The notes beneath the pieces were generated by a model, which had not been told where the DNA came from, searched no databases, and saw only the letters and a program-made list of their open reading frames with translations. This document shows, one piece after another, positions 19,450-26,521 of a stretch of 43,263 nucleotides of DNA; positions within the stretch are counted from its first letter, which is position 1, and each line of letters opens with the position of its first letter. This DNA is from Pseudomonas sp. S37 (GTDB taxonomy: Bacteria > Pseudomonadota > Gammaproteobacteria > Pseudomonadales > Pseudomonadaceae). Position numbers and translations under genes: made by a program. The stretch lies in NCBI RefSeq assembly GCF_016658545.1, contig NZ_JACVZC010000045.1, positions 1 through 43,263 on the forward strand, read 5' to 3'.

Positions 19450-19484
19450 GGGCACTCCTCGGCTTCGGGGGTTATCCCGATCAG

Positions 19485-19508
19485 ACGAATGGCCAGATGA
19501 AAATTTTA
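19485..19508 (-). promoter_or_regulatory. Candidate PvdS (iron-starvation) box upstream of pvdQ
   Basis: On the minus strand the sequence reads TAAAA-N16-CGT (TAAAA at 19508-19504, CGT at 19487-19485), 36 bases upstream of the pvdQ start. The known PvdS/IS box is TAAAT-N16/17-CGT, so one base differs. This fits iron-starvation control of pvdQ. Confidence 0.6.
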
Positions 19509-19645
19509 CGGTTTACAAGGCGATGGAACGTCTTGAAGAGAAACAGGCATATTTTTTACGAATGGGTTGCAGTTTTTGCGTTCTCATTCGTCCTAGTAAG
19601 TGAGGCACCCACATTTCGGGTTCGTCCACGAAAAGGAGCATTCAC

Positions 19646-20020
19646 ATGTACAACCCGCAACCCTCAACCCAGGCTGGGCGTGCCCCAGGCAAAGCGCCCA
19701 AGGGACAGGACGTTTTTGCTGACGAACGCATCGGCAACGAGCAGATCCGCGAACTGCTACGCACCTTCGGCCTGCGCACCAGCCTGATCCGGCTGAAGGT
19801 GATCGACGCCTTGCACGCCGCCGACCGCAATGGCCGGAGCATTGGCGTGCGCGGCGTGCATGCACAGCTGGAACAGCTGGACATTCCGCTGTCGTTCCTC
19901 AGCGTGCGCGAAGTACTCAAACGCCTGTGCACCGAAGGCGTTATCCAGCTGGGTAGCGACAAGTGCTACAGCCTCGACCCGCAGGCGCGCGCGATACTGG
20001 ACCAGGCACCTTCGCGCTGA
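19646..20020 (+). CDS. Short Fur-like winged-helix protein
   Basis: A 124-residue protein. Residues about 35-105 look like the winged-helix DNA-binding half of a Fur-family regulator (LRTFGLRTSLIRLKVIDALHAADRNG, then VHAQLEQLDIPLSFLSVREVLKRLCTEGVI in part). The His/Cys-rich metal and dimer domain of real Fur (about 150 residues) is missing; only one cysteine (C110-like, in DKCYSLD) is present. Such proteins are often labelled Fe2+/Zn2+ uptake regulators in Pseudomonas, but direct metal sensing is doubtful. A good AAAAGGAG precedes the ATG. It is divergent from pvdQ, whose iron-starvation control makes a link worth testing. Confidence 0.7.
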   Translation: MYNPQPSTQAGRAPGKAPKGQDVFADERIGNEQIRELLRTFGLRTSLIRLKVIDALHAADRNGRSIGVRGVHAQLEQLDIPLSFLSVREVLKRLCTEGVIQLGSDKCYSLDPQARAILDQAPSR

Positions 20021-20056
20021 GCGCATGGCCGGCCATGCCTGGCCGGCCCGCACAGG

Positions 20057-20245
20057 TCAGGGCTTGACCTTGCGCCGCAGAATGCCGTTGATCACCACGA
20101 CCACCACTGCGATGGCAATGGCCAGCATCTGGAAAGTCTGTTCACTGATCGTGCCCTGCTTCTGCAGGTGGGACAGGCCCAGCATCAGGCCCAGTACGAC
20201 CAGGATGATCAGAAGTGAATATTTGAGGCGCTGCACGTGTGTCAT
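20057..20245 (-). CDS. Small two-helix membrane protein
   Basis: A 62-residue protein with two hydrophobic helices (about residues 9-27, LLIILVVLGLMLGL; and 40-55, MLAIAIAVVVVVINGIL), a short polar linker (SHLQKQGTISEQTF) and basic ends (RRKVKP), so probably an inner-membrane hairpin. AAGGAAC lies seven bases before the ATG. I do not recognise the family. It converges with the Fur-like gene and is divergent from the secreted protein gene at 20397. Confidence 0.65.
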   Translation of the reverse strand: MTHVQRLKYSLLIILVVLGLMLGLSHLQKQGTISEQTFQMLAIAIAVVVVVINGILRRKVKP

Positions 20246-20396
20246 CGAAAGTTCCTTGCAACATCAGGGGCAAATGGCTCGCAACGAGCCGCGGCAATGA
20301 TACAACGGCCACTGGCGCCAGCGCTGCATTTCCTGCTGGGTAAGGCGGCATCAGCCTGAAAGCATGGGGCTTCCAAGCACCCATGCCGGAGGCACC

Positions 20397-20855
20397 ATGC
20401 ACAAACCCCTGCTATTCGCATCGCTGATCCTTTCCCCCTTCACCGCCCATGCACTGGATACCCAGCAGACCCCTGCCGAGCACTTGCTCGAACTGGGCGG
20501 CGAACTGGCGGCCCATGCTGGCAGCAGCCAGTGGCAACAATTGTGGCAACGCGTACGCCAAGCTGGCTACCTGCAAGCCAGTGGAGCCTCTGTGAGCTTC
20601 ACCGTGCCTGTGGCCCGGTTACCTGACCTGGCCAAGCAAACCCTGGCCCAGGCTGACAAGGTAGACGCATTACGCCAGACCCAGGCCCTGTACCGGCGCA
20701 GCTTTGCCGGGCAGGTCATCGGCCAGCGTAACGGGCAACCCTTGCATACCCTGTGCCTGCTGGTTGACTGGCGAACATTGCCTCAAGGCATGCACGCCAC
20801 GCCTCAGGCCTACCTGCATAGCGCCAGCCTGCTGAACAGCTATCCGTGCGACTAA
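20397..20855 (+). CDS. Small secreted or periplasmic protein of unknown function
   Basis: A 152-residue protein with a clear signal peptide (MHKPLLFASLILSPFTAHA, cleavage after AHA). The mature part is mostly helical and polar, and carries two cysteines (LCLLVDW and the terminal NSYPCD) that could form a disulfide. GGAGG sits four to five bases before the ATG, so the start is good. I do not recognise the family. It precedes the small ORF and the Mor-like gene on the same strand but at some distance, so a shared role is not shown. Confidence 0.7.
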   Translation: MHKPLLFASLILSPFTAHALDTQQTPAEHLLELGGELAAHAGSSQWQQLWQRVRQAGYLQASGASVSFTVPVARLPDLAKQTLAQADKVDALRQTQALYRRSFAGQVIGQRNGQPLHTLCLLVDWRTLPQGMHATPQAYLHSASLLNSYPCD

Positions 20856-20894
20856 GGGTTTCTGAACCCTGAACACAAACAAGGGAGTGAGCAG

Positions 20895-21008
20895 ATGAGA
20901 AATCGCCGGGCGCAGCCAGCAGTCGACGCCGTTTCCTACACGCGTGGATATCGTTGCCTGCAAAACCTGTTCGCCGAAGCTACAACGCCCAACCCATATG
21001 CCGCCTAG
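20895..21008 (+). CDS. Candidate small ORF, 37 residues
   Basis: An ATG at 20895 is preceded by AAGGGAG eight bases upstream and opens a 37-residue frame ending at TAG (21006-21008). The peptide is basic at the N-terminus (MRNRRAQ) and has one cysteine; there is no signal peptide or membrane helix. It lies in the otherwise empty 250 bp between the secreted protein gene and the Mor-like gene. The ribosome-binding site is the main support; chance occurrence is possible. Confidence 0.35.
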   Translation: MRNRRAQPAVDAVSYTRGYRCLQNLFAEATTPNPYAA

Positions 21009-21106
21009 CGACGGACCTTGGCTGTCGCACAGAATTTGCTCACACCTTCGACATAACGCCGCGGGTGATCGGGTCGCACATCGCACCCATCCCGAAGGAG
21101 CGCCAT

Positions 21107-21487
21107 ATGCAACTGCCAGATTTGAGCCAGATCGATATCAGCCAACTGCCCCACTCGCTGCAGGCACTGATCGACTGCATCGGCATCGACAACGCCTACC
21201 AGTTGACCTGCGCTTTCGGCGGCAGGCCCAAGTACATCCCCAAACACCGCGAGCGTACCAAGCTCGCCGACGTGCTACCGGCCGAAGCACTCGATGCACT
21301 GATCAAGCGCTTTGCCGGCGTCGCCCTGGAGATCCCCAAGGCTGACCACTTCCTGCGCCAATTGCGCAACCAGCAGATCCAGAAAGAAAGCGCCAATGGC
21401 CTGTCCCGCAGCCTGCTGGCCAACAAGTACGGCCTGAGCCTGCGCCAGATCGGCAACATCCGGCGCCAGGAGCCTTGCGCTCGCTGA
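21107..21487 (+). CDS. Mor-family transcriptional activator-like protein
   Basis: A 126-residue protein resembling the Mor/C regulators of Mu-like phages. Mor activates middle transcription in phage Mu as a dimer. The N-terminal part (LQALIDCIGIDNAYQLTCAF, then GGRPKYIPK) matches the Mor dimerisation core. The C-terminal part (SRSLLANKYGLSLRQIGNI) is a helix-turn-helix. AAGGAG lies six bases before the ATG at 21107. No other phage gene surrounds it; two DUF2589-like genes follow 58 bp downstream, so it may be a domesticated phage regulator acting on them. Confidence 0.75.
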   Translation: MQLPDLSQIDISQLPHSLQALIDCIGIDNAYQLTCAFGGRPKYIPKHRERTKLADVLPAEALDALIKRFAGVALEIPKADHFLRQLRNQQIQKESANGLSRSLLANKYGLSLRQIGNIRRQEPCAR

Positions 21488-21501
21488 CAACCAGGCACCC
21501 T

Positions 21502-21517
21502 GGCCGCCATGGCGGCC
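21502..21517. other. 16-bp palindrome between the Mor-like and first DUF2589-like gene
   Basis: GGCCGCCATGGCGGCC is a perfect palindrome 14 bases beyond the Mor-like stop and 28 bases before the next start. It has no T-run after it. It could be a hairpin that separates expression of the genes, or a binding site for the Mor-like dimer. Confidence 0.5.
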
Positions 21518-21545
21518 CCTTACCCACTAGAGAGAACATTCCGAT

Positions 21546-22193
21546 ATGTCGATAGACAACAGCCTTATTGGCTCCGTCATCAATGCCCTGCCAATGGACC
21601 GCATGATCGCCGGCCCGTTGCAGGCCATGGTCCAGGCGCAGGTTACCGCCAGTAAATCGTATGCCGACTTCCTGATGCAGGTGTGCGTGCAGGACGGCAA
21701 GGCAGTCGCCATCCAGTTCGACTACGACGAGACCATCGTCGACGAACAGGGCGAGTACAAGGGCGTGGTCAGCAAGACCATGAAAGTGCCGCTGCTGGCG
21801 GCTATCACCCACCCGAACATCTCCATCGAAGAGGGCAATGTCGAGTTCGAGCTGGTTATCAACCAGATGTCGGAAGATGTCTCCAGCAAGGACATGAGCG
21901 CAGAAGCCACCGGTTCACTGGGCTGGGGCCCCTTCAGGCTGAACGTGAAAGGCAGCGTCAGCCACAAGTCCACGCAAACCCGCAAGACCGATACCCGCGC
22001 ACGTTACGCTTTCAACACGACCTTGCGCCGCCAGGAACCACCTGAGGCGATCATGCGCGTGATTGAATTCCTGACCGACGCGGCGACAAAACCAACCGTC
22101 GTCAGCTCCGCCACACTCGAGAGCCCGGACGAGATTTCGCAGAAAGACACCTTGAAAGATCCGGCAGCCGACGCGCCGCCTACAAGGTCTTGA
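21546..22193 (+). CDS. DUF2589-like protein A
   Basis: A 215-residue soluble-looking protein with no signal peptide. After a helical start (residues 1-45, GPLQAMVQAQVTASKSYADFLMQ) comes a beta-rich region (FDYDETIVDEQGEYKG, MKVPLLAAITHPNISIEEGNVEFELVINQM) that reads like a repeated beta-sandwich. A C-terminal helix follows the motif RRQEPPEAIMRVIEFLTD. This pattern matches what I remember of DUF2589, a family of unknown function. The next gene encodes a shorter paralogue with the same order of segments. The tail after residue 190 is polar and probably disordered. Function unknown. Confidence 0.72.
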   Translation: MSIDNSLIGSVINALPMDRMIAGPLQAMVQAQVTASKSYADFLMQVCVQDGKAVAIQFDYDETIVDEQGEYKGVVSKTMKVPLLAAITHPNISIEEGNVEFELVINQMSEDVSSKDMSAEATGSLGWGPFRLNVKGSVSHKSTQTRKTDTRARYAFNTTLRRQEPPEAIMRVIEFLTDAATKPTVVSSATLESPDEISQKDTLKDPAADAPPTRS

Positions 22194-22202
22194 GCTGATT
22201 CG

Positions 22203-22214
22203 CCCCCCCCCCCC
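22203..22214. repeat. C12 homopolymer tract between the DUF2589-like genes
   Basis: Twelve C residues in a row, nine bases after the stop of protein A and 58 bases before the start of protein B. Runs of this length are rare outside phase-variable loci. It is intergenic, so slippage would change spacing rather than reading frame. Sequencing error in the run length is possible. Confidence 0.8.
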
Positions 22215-22220
22215 GAAACA

Positions 22221-22247
22221 GCCCTTCAGGCCAGCAGCCTGAGGGGC
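22221..22247 (+). other. Hairpin in the spacer between DUF2589-like genes
   Basis: GCCCTTCAGGC, loop CAGCA, GCCTGAGGGGC: an 11-bp stem with one G-T wobble. There is no T-run after it, so it is not a standard terminator; it could pause transcription, stabilise the upstream mRNA or tune translation of protein B. Confidence 0.6.
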
Positions 22248-22272
22248 CCCGCCGGACTGAGGAATCTAATCA

Positions 22273-22827
22273 ATGGACAAGTCCCCCGCGCCCATGACTT
22301 CCATCGACCTGCGTGAGATCACCCGCGGCCTGCAAGAGGCCGCGAGTGCCACCAACAGCCTGATCGCGCAGCAGTACATCAACCTGTTCGACCAGTTCTT
22401 CGAGTGTGACACCGAAGCGTTGGGCGCGCCCATGAAAGCCAAGATGGTCGAGGTGGCAATGGATGGCCAGCACATCATGCGTGTGCCCCTGTTCGCCTTG
22501 GTGTCGCCCAAGGGCCTGGCCCTGGAGCGCATGCAGGTCGACCTGTCGGTGCGGGTCAAAGGCACCGAAGCGCAGCAGGCGCTGCTGACTGCCAGCGAGA
22601 ACAAGGCCGCCAGCTTCAAGGTCACCATCGGAGGCCAGGGCCGCCAAGGTGACAGCCGTGACCCTGATGAAGTCCAGATCCGCATGCAGTTCCAGGCCAG
22701 TGAACCACCCGAAGCACTGAACCGGCTGATCGAGGAGTACACCAGCCTGATCGTCCCCGTACGTACCCCCGCCACGTCACCCTCGCCCGATACCAATGAG
22801 TTCATCGAGGCGGCCACCGTCCGTTGA
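22273..22827 (+). CDS. DUF2589-like protein B
   Basis: A 184-residue paralogue of the preceding protein. Matching segments occur in the same order: a helical start (TNSLIAQQYINLFDQFF), the strand MRVPLFALVSPKGLALERMQVDLSVRV against MKVPLLAAITHPNISIEEGNVEFELVI, and the closing helix SEPPEALNRLIEEYTS against QEPPEAIMRVIEFLTD. There is no signal peptide or membrane helix. GAGG lies about ten bases before the ATG. Function unknown; two divergent paralogues in tandem suggest they form a hetero-oligomer. It is convergent with tamB, 19 bp away. Confidence 0.72.
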   Translation: MDKSPAPMTSIDLREITRGLQEAASATNSLIAQQYINLFDQFFECDTEALGAPMKAKMVEVAMDGQHIMRVPLFALVSPKGLALERMQVDLSVRVKGTEAQQALLTASENKAASFKVTIGGQGRQGDSRDPDEVQIRMQFQASEPPEALNRLIEEYTSLIVPVRTPATSPSPDTNEFIEAATVR

Positions 22828-22846
22828 CTGCCGCCCCGCTGACAAT

Positions 22847-25800
22847 CTAGAAATCGCGTTTGTAGAAGATATCCAGTGAGCTGGCCAGCCCGCTGGCCGC
22901 CTCCAGGTAGACCTTCTTGCTCAGCTTGTAGCGCAACGCGATGGTGTTCGCCGGTTCGAACACCCCTACCCCGTAACGCAGGCTCAACTTCTCGGTGAGG
23001 TTGCCACTGGCGACCACACTGGTGGTATTGCCCGAGCCTTCGGTATCCAGCTGGAAGTCGTCGATGCCCAGGCTCGACGCCAGGCTGCCGGTAATGCCGG
23101 CACTACCGGCCAGGCCCAGGCCCAATGCCGCTTCGGCAAGCATGTTGTTGTCTTCGCCAGAAGTGCCCAATGGCCGCCCCAATACCAGGTACGACAATGC
23201 CTGCTCCTGGCTCATTGCCGGCTCCGAGAATACTTTGGTGGTTGGCTGTTCGGCACTGCCGCTCAGGCGAATACCGGCAATCACATCGTCAACCTGGCGA
23301 ATCGCTTCGATGTCCAGGTACGGCTGGTCGATCGGCCCGGCAAACAGCAGGCGCGCCCGGCGAATGGTCAGGCGCTGGCCATAGGCACGGTAACGCCCAT
23401 CGGCCAGGCTCAGTTCACCGCGGGTGTCGAGGTTATCGCCAATGTGCACATGGCCAAGCAGGTTGGCGGTAAGGCCAAAGCCACTGAACGACAGCTTGTC
23501 GCGGCCCACTTCGACATCGATATCCATGGCCATCGCCATGGGTGGCTTGCCCTCTTCGGTCTGGTGACCGACGATTACCGTATCATCCGACACCTTGACA
23601 GTGGACGGCGGCAGCTCACGCACAGTGATCTTGCCCTTGGGCACCTGTACCTTGCCGGTGATCGCCAGCTTGTCGTCAATCAGGCGCAAGGTCAGGTCCG
23701 GGGCTACCTCCAGCGTGGCGTAGGGTTCGACCGTGACCGGCAGTTGCTGGCCCTGCACGCGCACGTCCATGCCCAGCGCCTGGCCCCAGGTCAGGTTGCC
23801 GCTCAACTGGCCACGCCCTGCCTCGCCACTGCGCCAGTTGCCATTGAGTTGCACTTGCTCGCCGGCGATCTGCGCCTGCAATGACAAGTCCTGCAGGCTG
23901 GCAGGCAATTCGGCGCCGCTGACTTCGCCACCGCTGAGCATGAGGTTGCCGTTGACCTGCGGCGCCAGCAACGTGCCCGACAGCTGGCCACTGCCATTGA
24001 GCTGCCCGCCCAGGCGCTCGACCATCGGCACAAACGGCCTGGCCACCGACAGGTCCAGCCCGGCCAGGCGGAAATCACCCGACAGCGGTTTGTTCTTGCC
24101 CAGTGGATCGAGCCGGGTATTGACGTTCAACTCGCCCAGGCGCTCACCCCGAAACGCCAGGCGCGCATCGATACGCCGAGGAGCCAGCGTACTGTCCAGG
24201 CGCAAAGCCTGATACGGGAAGTCGATCCAGCGACCCTTGTCGCGCACACGCAGGGTGCCGCCACTGGCATCGACCACCACCGTACCTTTGGGGCCACTGG
24301 CCGGGATGTCCAGGTTGATGTCGGCATTGAGCAGACCTTGCCAGGCAAAGTCCTTCGGCAACCATTGCGCCAGGCTTTCCAGCGGGAACTGCTTGAGGTG
24401 GTAGCGCAGGCGCGGCTCGGGCGCCAGGCGCTGGTCATCACCACACAGGCTGGCCTGCCCCGAGCGCCAGCAGTGGGCGCCAAAGTCGAGTTGCCCGCTG
24501 GCCAGCCGCTGCAGCCGCGCCGGCGCCTGCAACTGCCAGTCCTGGCCGCCGGCCTGGATACGCCCACTGGCCAGGCGCCCGCGCCAGTCGCCCTTGCTCA
24601 ACTGGCCATCCAGGCCGAGGTCGAGCTTGAGTTGCGGGCCGTCCAGCGCCAGGCTCAGGGCCTGCTGGCGAATGTCACCTTTGCCATTGGCCTGCAACGT
24701 GCCCAGTGCCGTGTCACCCAAGTGGATACCGGTAGCCTTGAGGTCGATCACGCCGCGTTGGGCGTTGTCCAGGCGGGCATCCAGGTCCAGCTGCTGCAAG
24801 CGGTTTTCCGCCTGCGCCAAGCGCTGGCCCTGCAAGGTGAGCGTGCCTTGTGGCGCCTGTAAGGTACCGGCAACATCCAGCCGGCCTTTGACCTGGCCTT
24901 GCAGCCGTGGCCACAGCTGCCCCAGGCGCGGCAGGTCGAGGTCGATCCGCCCGGCCAGGCGTTGCTGCAGGCTGCCACTGCCGTTGATGCGGTTGTCACC
25001 CAACTGGATCGCCAGTGCGCCCAGGGTCCAGCTCTGCCCTGCCCCTTGGGCCTCGGCCTTGAATACGGCCGGCTGGCCGCGCAGGCGCCCCTTGAGGTCA
25101 AGCTGGGCTTCAAGAGAGAGCACATCCCCCTTCATTTCGCCTTTGCTGCGCAGCGGCCCTGCCAGCGAACCGGGCAATTCGGCCAGCCAGTAGGCCGGGT
25201 CGAGTGCAGAGAGCTGCAAGTCGACATCCCAGGCCAGGTTGTCGGCAAAACGTACGGCAACGCTACCGGCAGCCTTGCCCTGGCCTGCCGTCAGCGCCAG
25301 TTGCGGCAGTTTCACCTGGCTCAAGTCGCCCTCGAACGGGCTGGCAAGGCTGAACGCCCCGGCCGGGCCGTCCAGGTCGCCGTTGAAGGTGCCCGTATAA
25401 TTGCCATCGCGATAATGCACCTGGGTATTGAAGCGTTTGAGGGTGACCTCCGGCGGCGTTTCCAGGGGGTACAGGCGCAGCCACGGAAAGTCTTGCCAGT
25501 CCAGTTGCGCATCAGCCGTCAGGCCTTGCTGCCAGTCAGCCGTGGCTTGCAGCTTGACGCGCTGGGTGTCGCTGGCAGCGAGGTCCAGGGCATCGAGCTT
25601 TGCGCCCTTGCTGTCGACCAGGCCTGACAACGCCAAGGCGATCGGCGATTGTTCAGCCGGCAGGCTGGCCGTGCCCGACAACTGGTAGCCCTTGAGCAGG
25701 TCGCCTTTGGCGTCGAGCTTGAGCTGGTTCAGTTGCAACGTATCAGGCAGGGAACCGGCCGGCTTGAATGCTTCCGAGCGGATCTGCAAGGTCGCTGGCA

Positions 25801-26521
25801 GGTGCTCGGCCAACGCCTGCAATTGCCCGCTCAGCGTGGCGTCGAGGTAACCGCTGCTGGTACCGGCAAGCTTCAGGGTCTTTTGCAGTTCGCCTTCGGC
25901 ATTCAACGCCAGCTGCCAGGCTTTGCCCTCTACCGCGGGCAGCTGCAACTGAGCCTGAAGCTGTACCGGCCAGTCACCTTCAGGCCGGATATCGCCCTGA
26001 AGGTTCAGTTGCAGGTCGTCGCGCTGCAGGTGCAGGCTGTCGATGCGCATGCCGCTGTTGGTCCAGTGCGCCGCCAGCTGCACGTCGCCCAGCAGGTCGC
26101 TGCCATCCAGGCGCAGTTGGCCAACCTTGACCTCACCCAGTTCGATGGCCAGTGGCAGGCGCAGACTCGGTAATTGCAGCGGGCTACTGTCGGCCGGCTC
26201 GGCACTCGGGGCAAACGCCATGTCGATGCGTTGTGCCTGCAAGCGGTCGATGCACAAGGTGGCGCGCAGCAGGCAGGCGGGTGACCAGGCCAACAGGGGC
26301 GCCTGTACCTCGACCTTGCTGCCAGCATCGGCCCAGCTCAGCCGGCTGGCTTGCCAACTGCCCGCCAGGCGCCCCTGAAAGTCAGTTACTTCAAGCCCGG
26401 GCACCTTGCCCAGTGCCCAGCGGCTGCCGGCCTCTGTGCCCAGCAGCAGGCCGAGCACCAGGCCCAGGCTCGCGACAACCCCAAGCAGGCCCAGCAGAAT
26501 GTATTTGATCACGCGTTTCAC
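22847..26521 (-). CDS. tamB: Translocation and assembly module subunit TamB
   Basis: A 1224-residue envelope protein. An N-terminal signal anchor (YILLGLLGVVASLGLVLGLLLG) holds it in the inner membrane. The long middle is repeated beta-strand (beta-helix groove, AsmA/VPS13-like) that spans the periplasm, and the C-terminal DUF490 domain (about residues 880-1224, with RARLLFAGPIDQPYLDIEAIR and YLVLGRPLG) contacts TamA. It helps insert outer-membrane proteins and carries phospholipids to the outer membrane. The start is GTG, overlapping the tamA stop as GTGA. The length is close to E. coli TamB (1259). Confidence 0.96.
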   Translation of the reverse strand: MKRVIKYILLGLLGVVASLGLVLGLLLGTEAGSRWALGKVPGLEVTDFQGRLAGSWQASRLSWADAGSKVEVQAPLLAWSPACLLRATLCIDRLQAQRIDMAFAPSAEPADSSPLQLPSLRLPLAIELGEVKVGQLRLDGSDLLGDVQLAAHWTNSGMRIDSLHLQRDDLQLNLQGDIRPEGDWPVQLQAQLQLPAVEGKAWQLALNAEGELQKTLKLAGTSSGYLDATLSGQLQALAEHLPATLQIRSEAFKPAGSLPDTLQLNQLKLDAKGDLLKGYQLSGTASLPAEQSPIALALSGLVDSKGAKLDALDLAASDTQRVKLQATADWQQGLTADAQLDWQDFPWLRLYPLETPPEVTLKRFNTQVHYRDGNYTGTFNGDLDGPAGAFSLASPFEGDLSQVKLPQLALTAGQGKAAGSVAVRFADNLAWDVDLQLSALDPAYWLAELPGSLAGPLRSKGEMKGDVLSLEAQLDLKGRLRGQPAVFKAEAQGAGQSWTLGALAIQLGDNRINGSGSLQQRLAGRIDLDLPRLGQLWPRLQGQVKGRLDVAGTLQAPQGTLTLQGQRLAQAENRLQQLDLDARLDNAQRGVIDLKATGIHLGDTALGTLQANGKGDIRQQALSLALDGPQLKLDLGLDGQLSKGDWRGRLASGRIQAGGQDWQLQAPARLQRLASGQLDFGAHCWRSGQASLCGDDQRLAPEPRLRYHLKQFPLESLAQWLPKDFAWQGLLNADINLDIPASGPKGTVVVDASGGTLRVRDKGRWIDFPYQALRLDSTLAPRRIDARLAFRGERLGELNVNTRLDPLGKNKPLSGDFRLAGLDLSVARPFVPMVERLGGQLNGSGQLSGTLLAPQVNGNLMLSGGEVSGAELPASLQDLSLQAQIAGEQVQLNGNWRSGEAGRGQLSGNLTWGQALGMDVRVQGQQLPVTVEPYATLEVAPDLTLRLIDDKLAITGKVQVPKGKITVRELPPSTVKVSDDTVIVGHQTEEGKPPMAMAMDIDVEVGRDKLSFSGFGLTANLLGHVHIGDNLDTRGELSLADGRYRAYGQRLTIRRARLLFAGPIDQPYLDIEAIRQVDDVIAGIRLSGSAEQPTTKVFSEPAMSQEQALSYLVLGRPLGTSGEDNNMLAEAALGLGLAGSAGITGSLASSLGIDDFQLDTEGSGNTTSVVASGNLTEKLSLRYGVGVFEPANTIALRYKLSKKVYLEAASGLASSLDIFYKRDF

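Noticed and set aside
20856..22827. Mu-like prophage or remnant.
   Set aside because: Only the Mor-like gene is phage-related; no transposase, integrase, tail, head or lysis gene and no att-like repeats were found around it.
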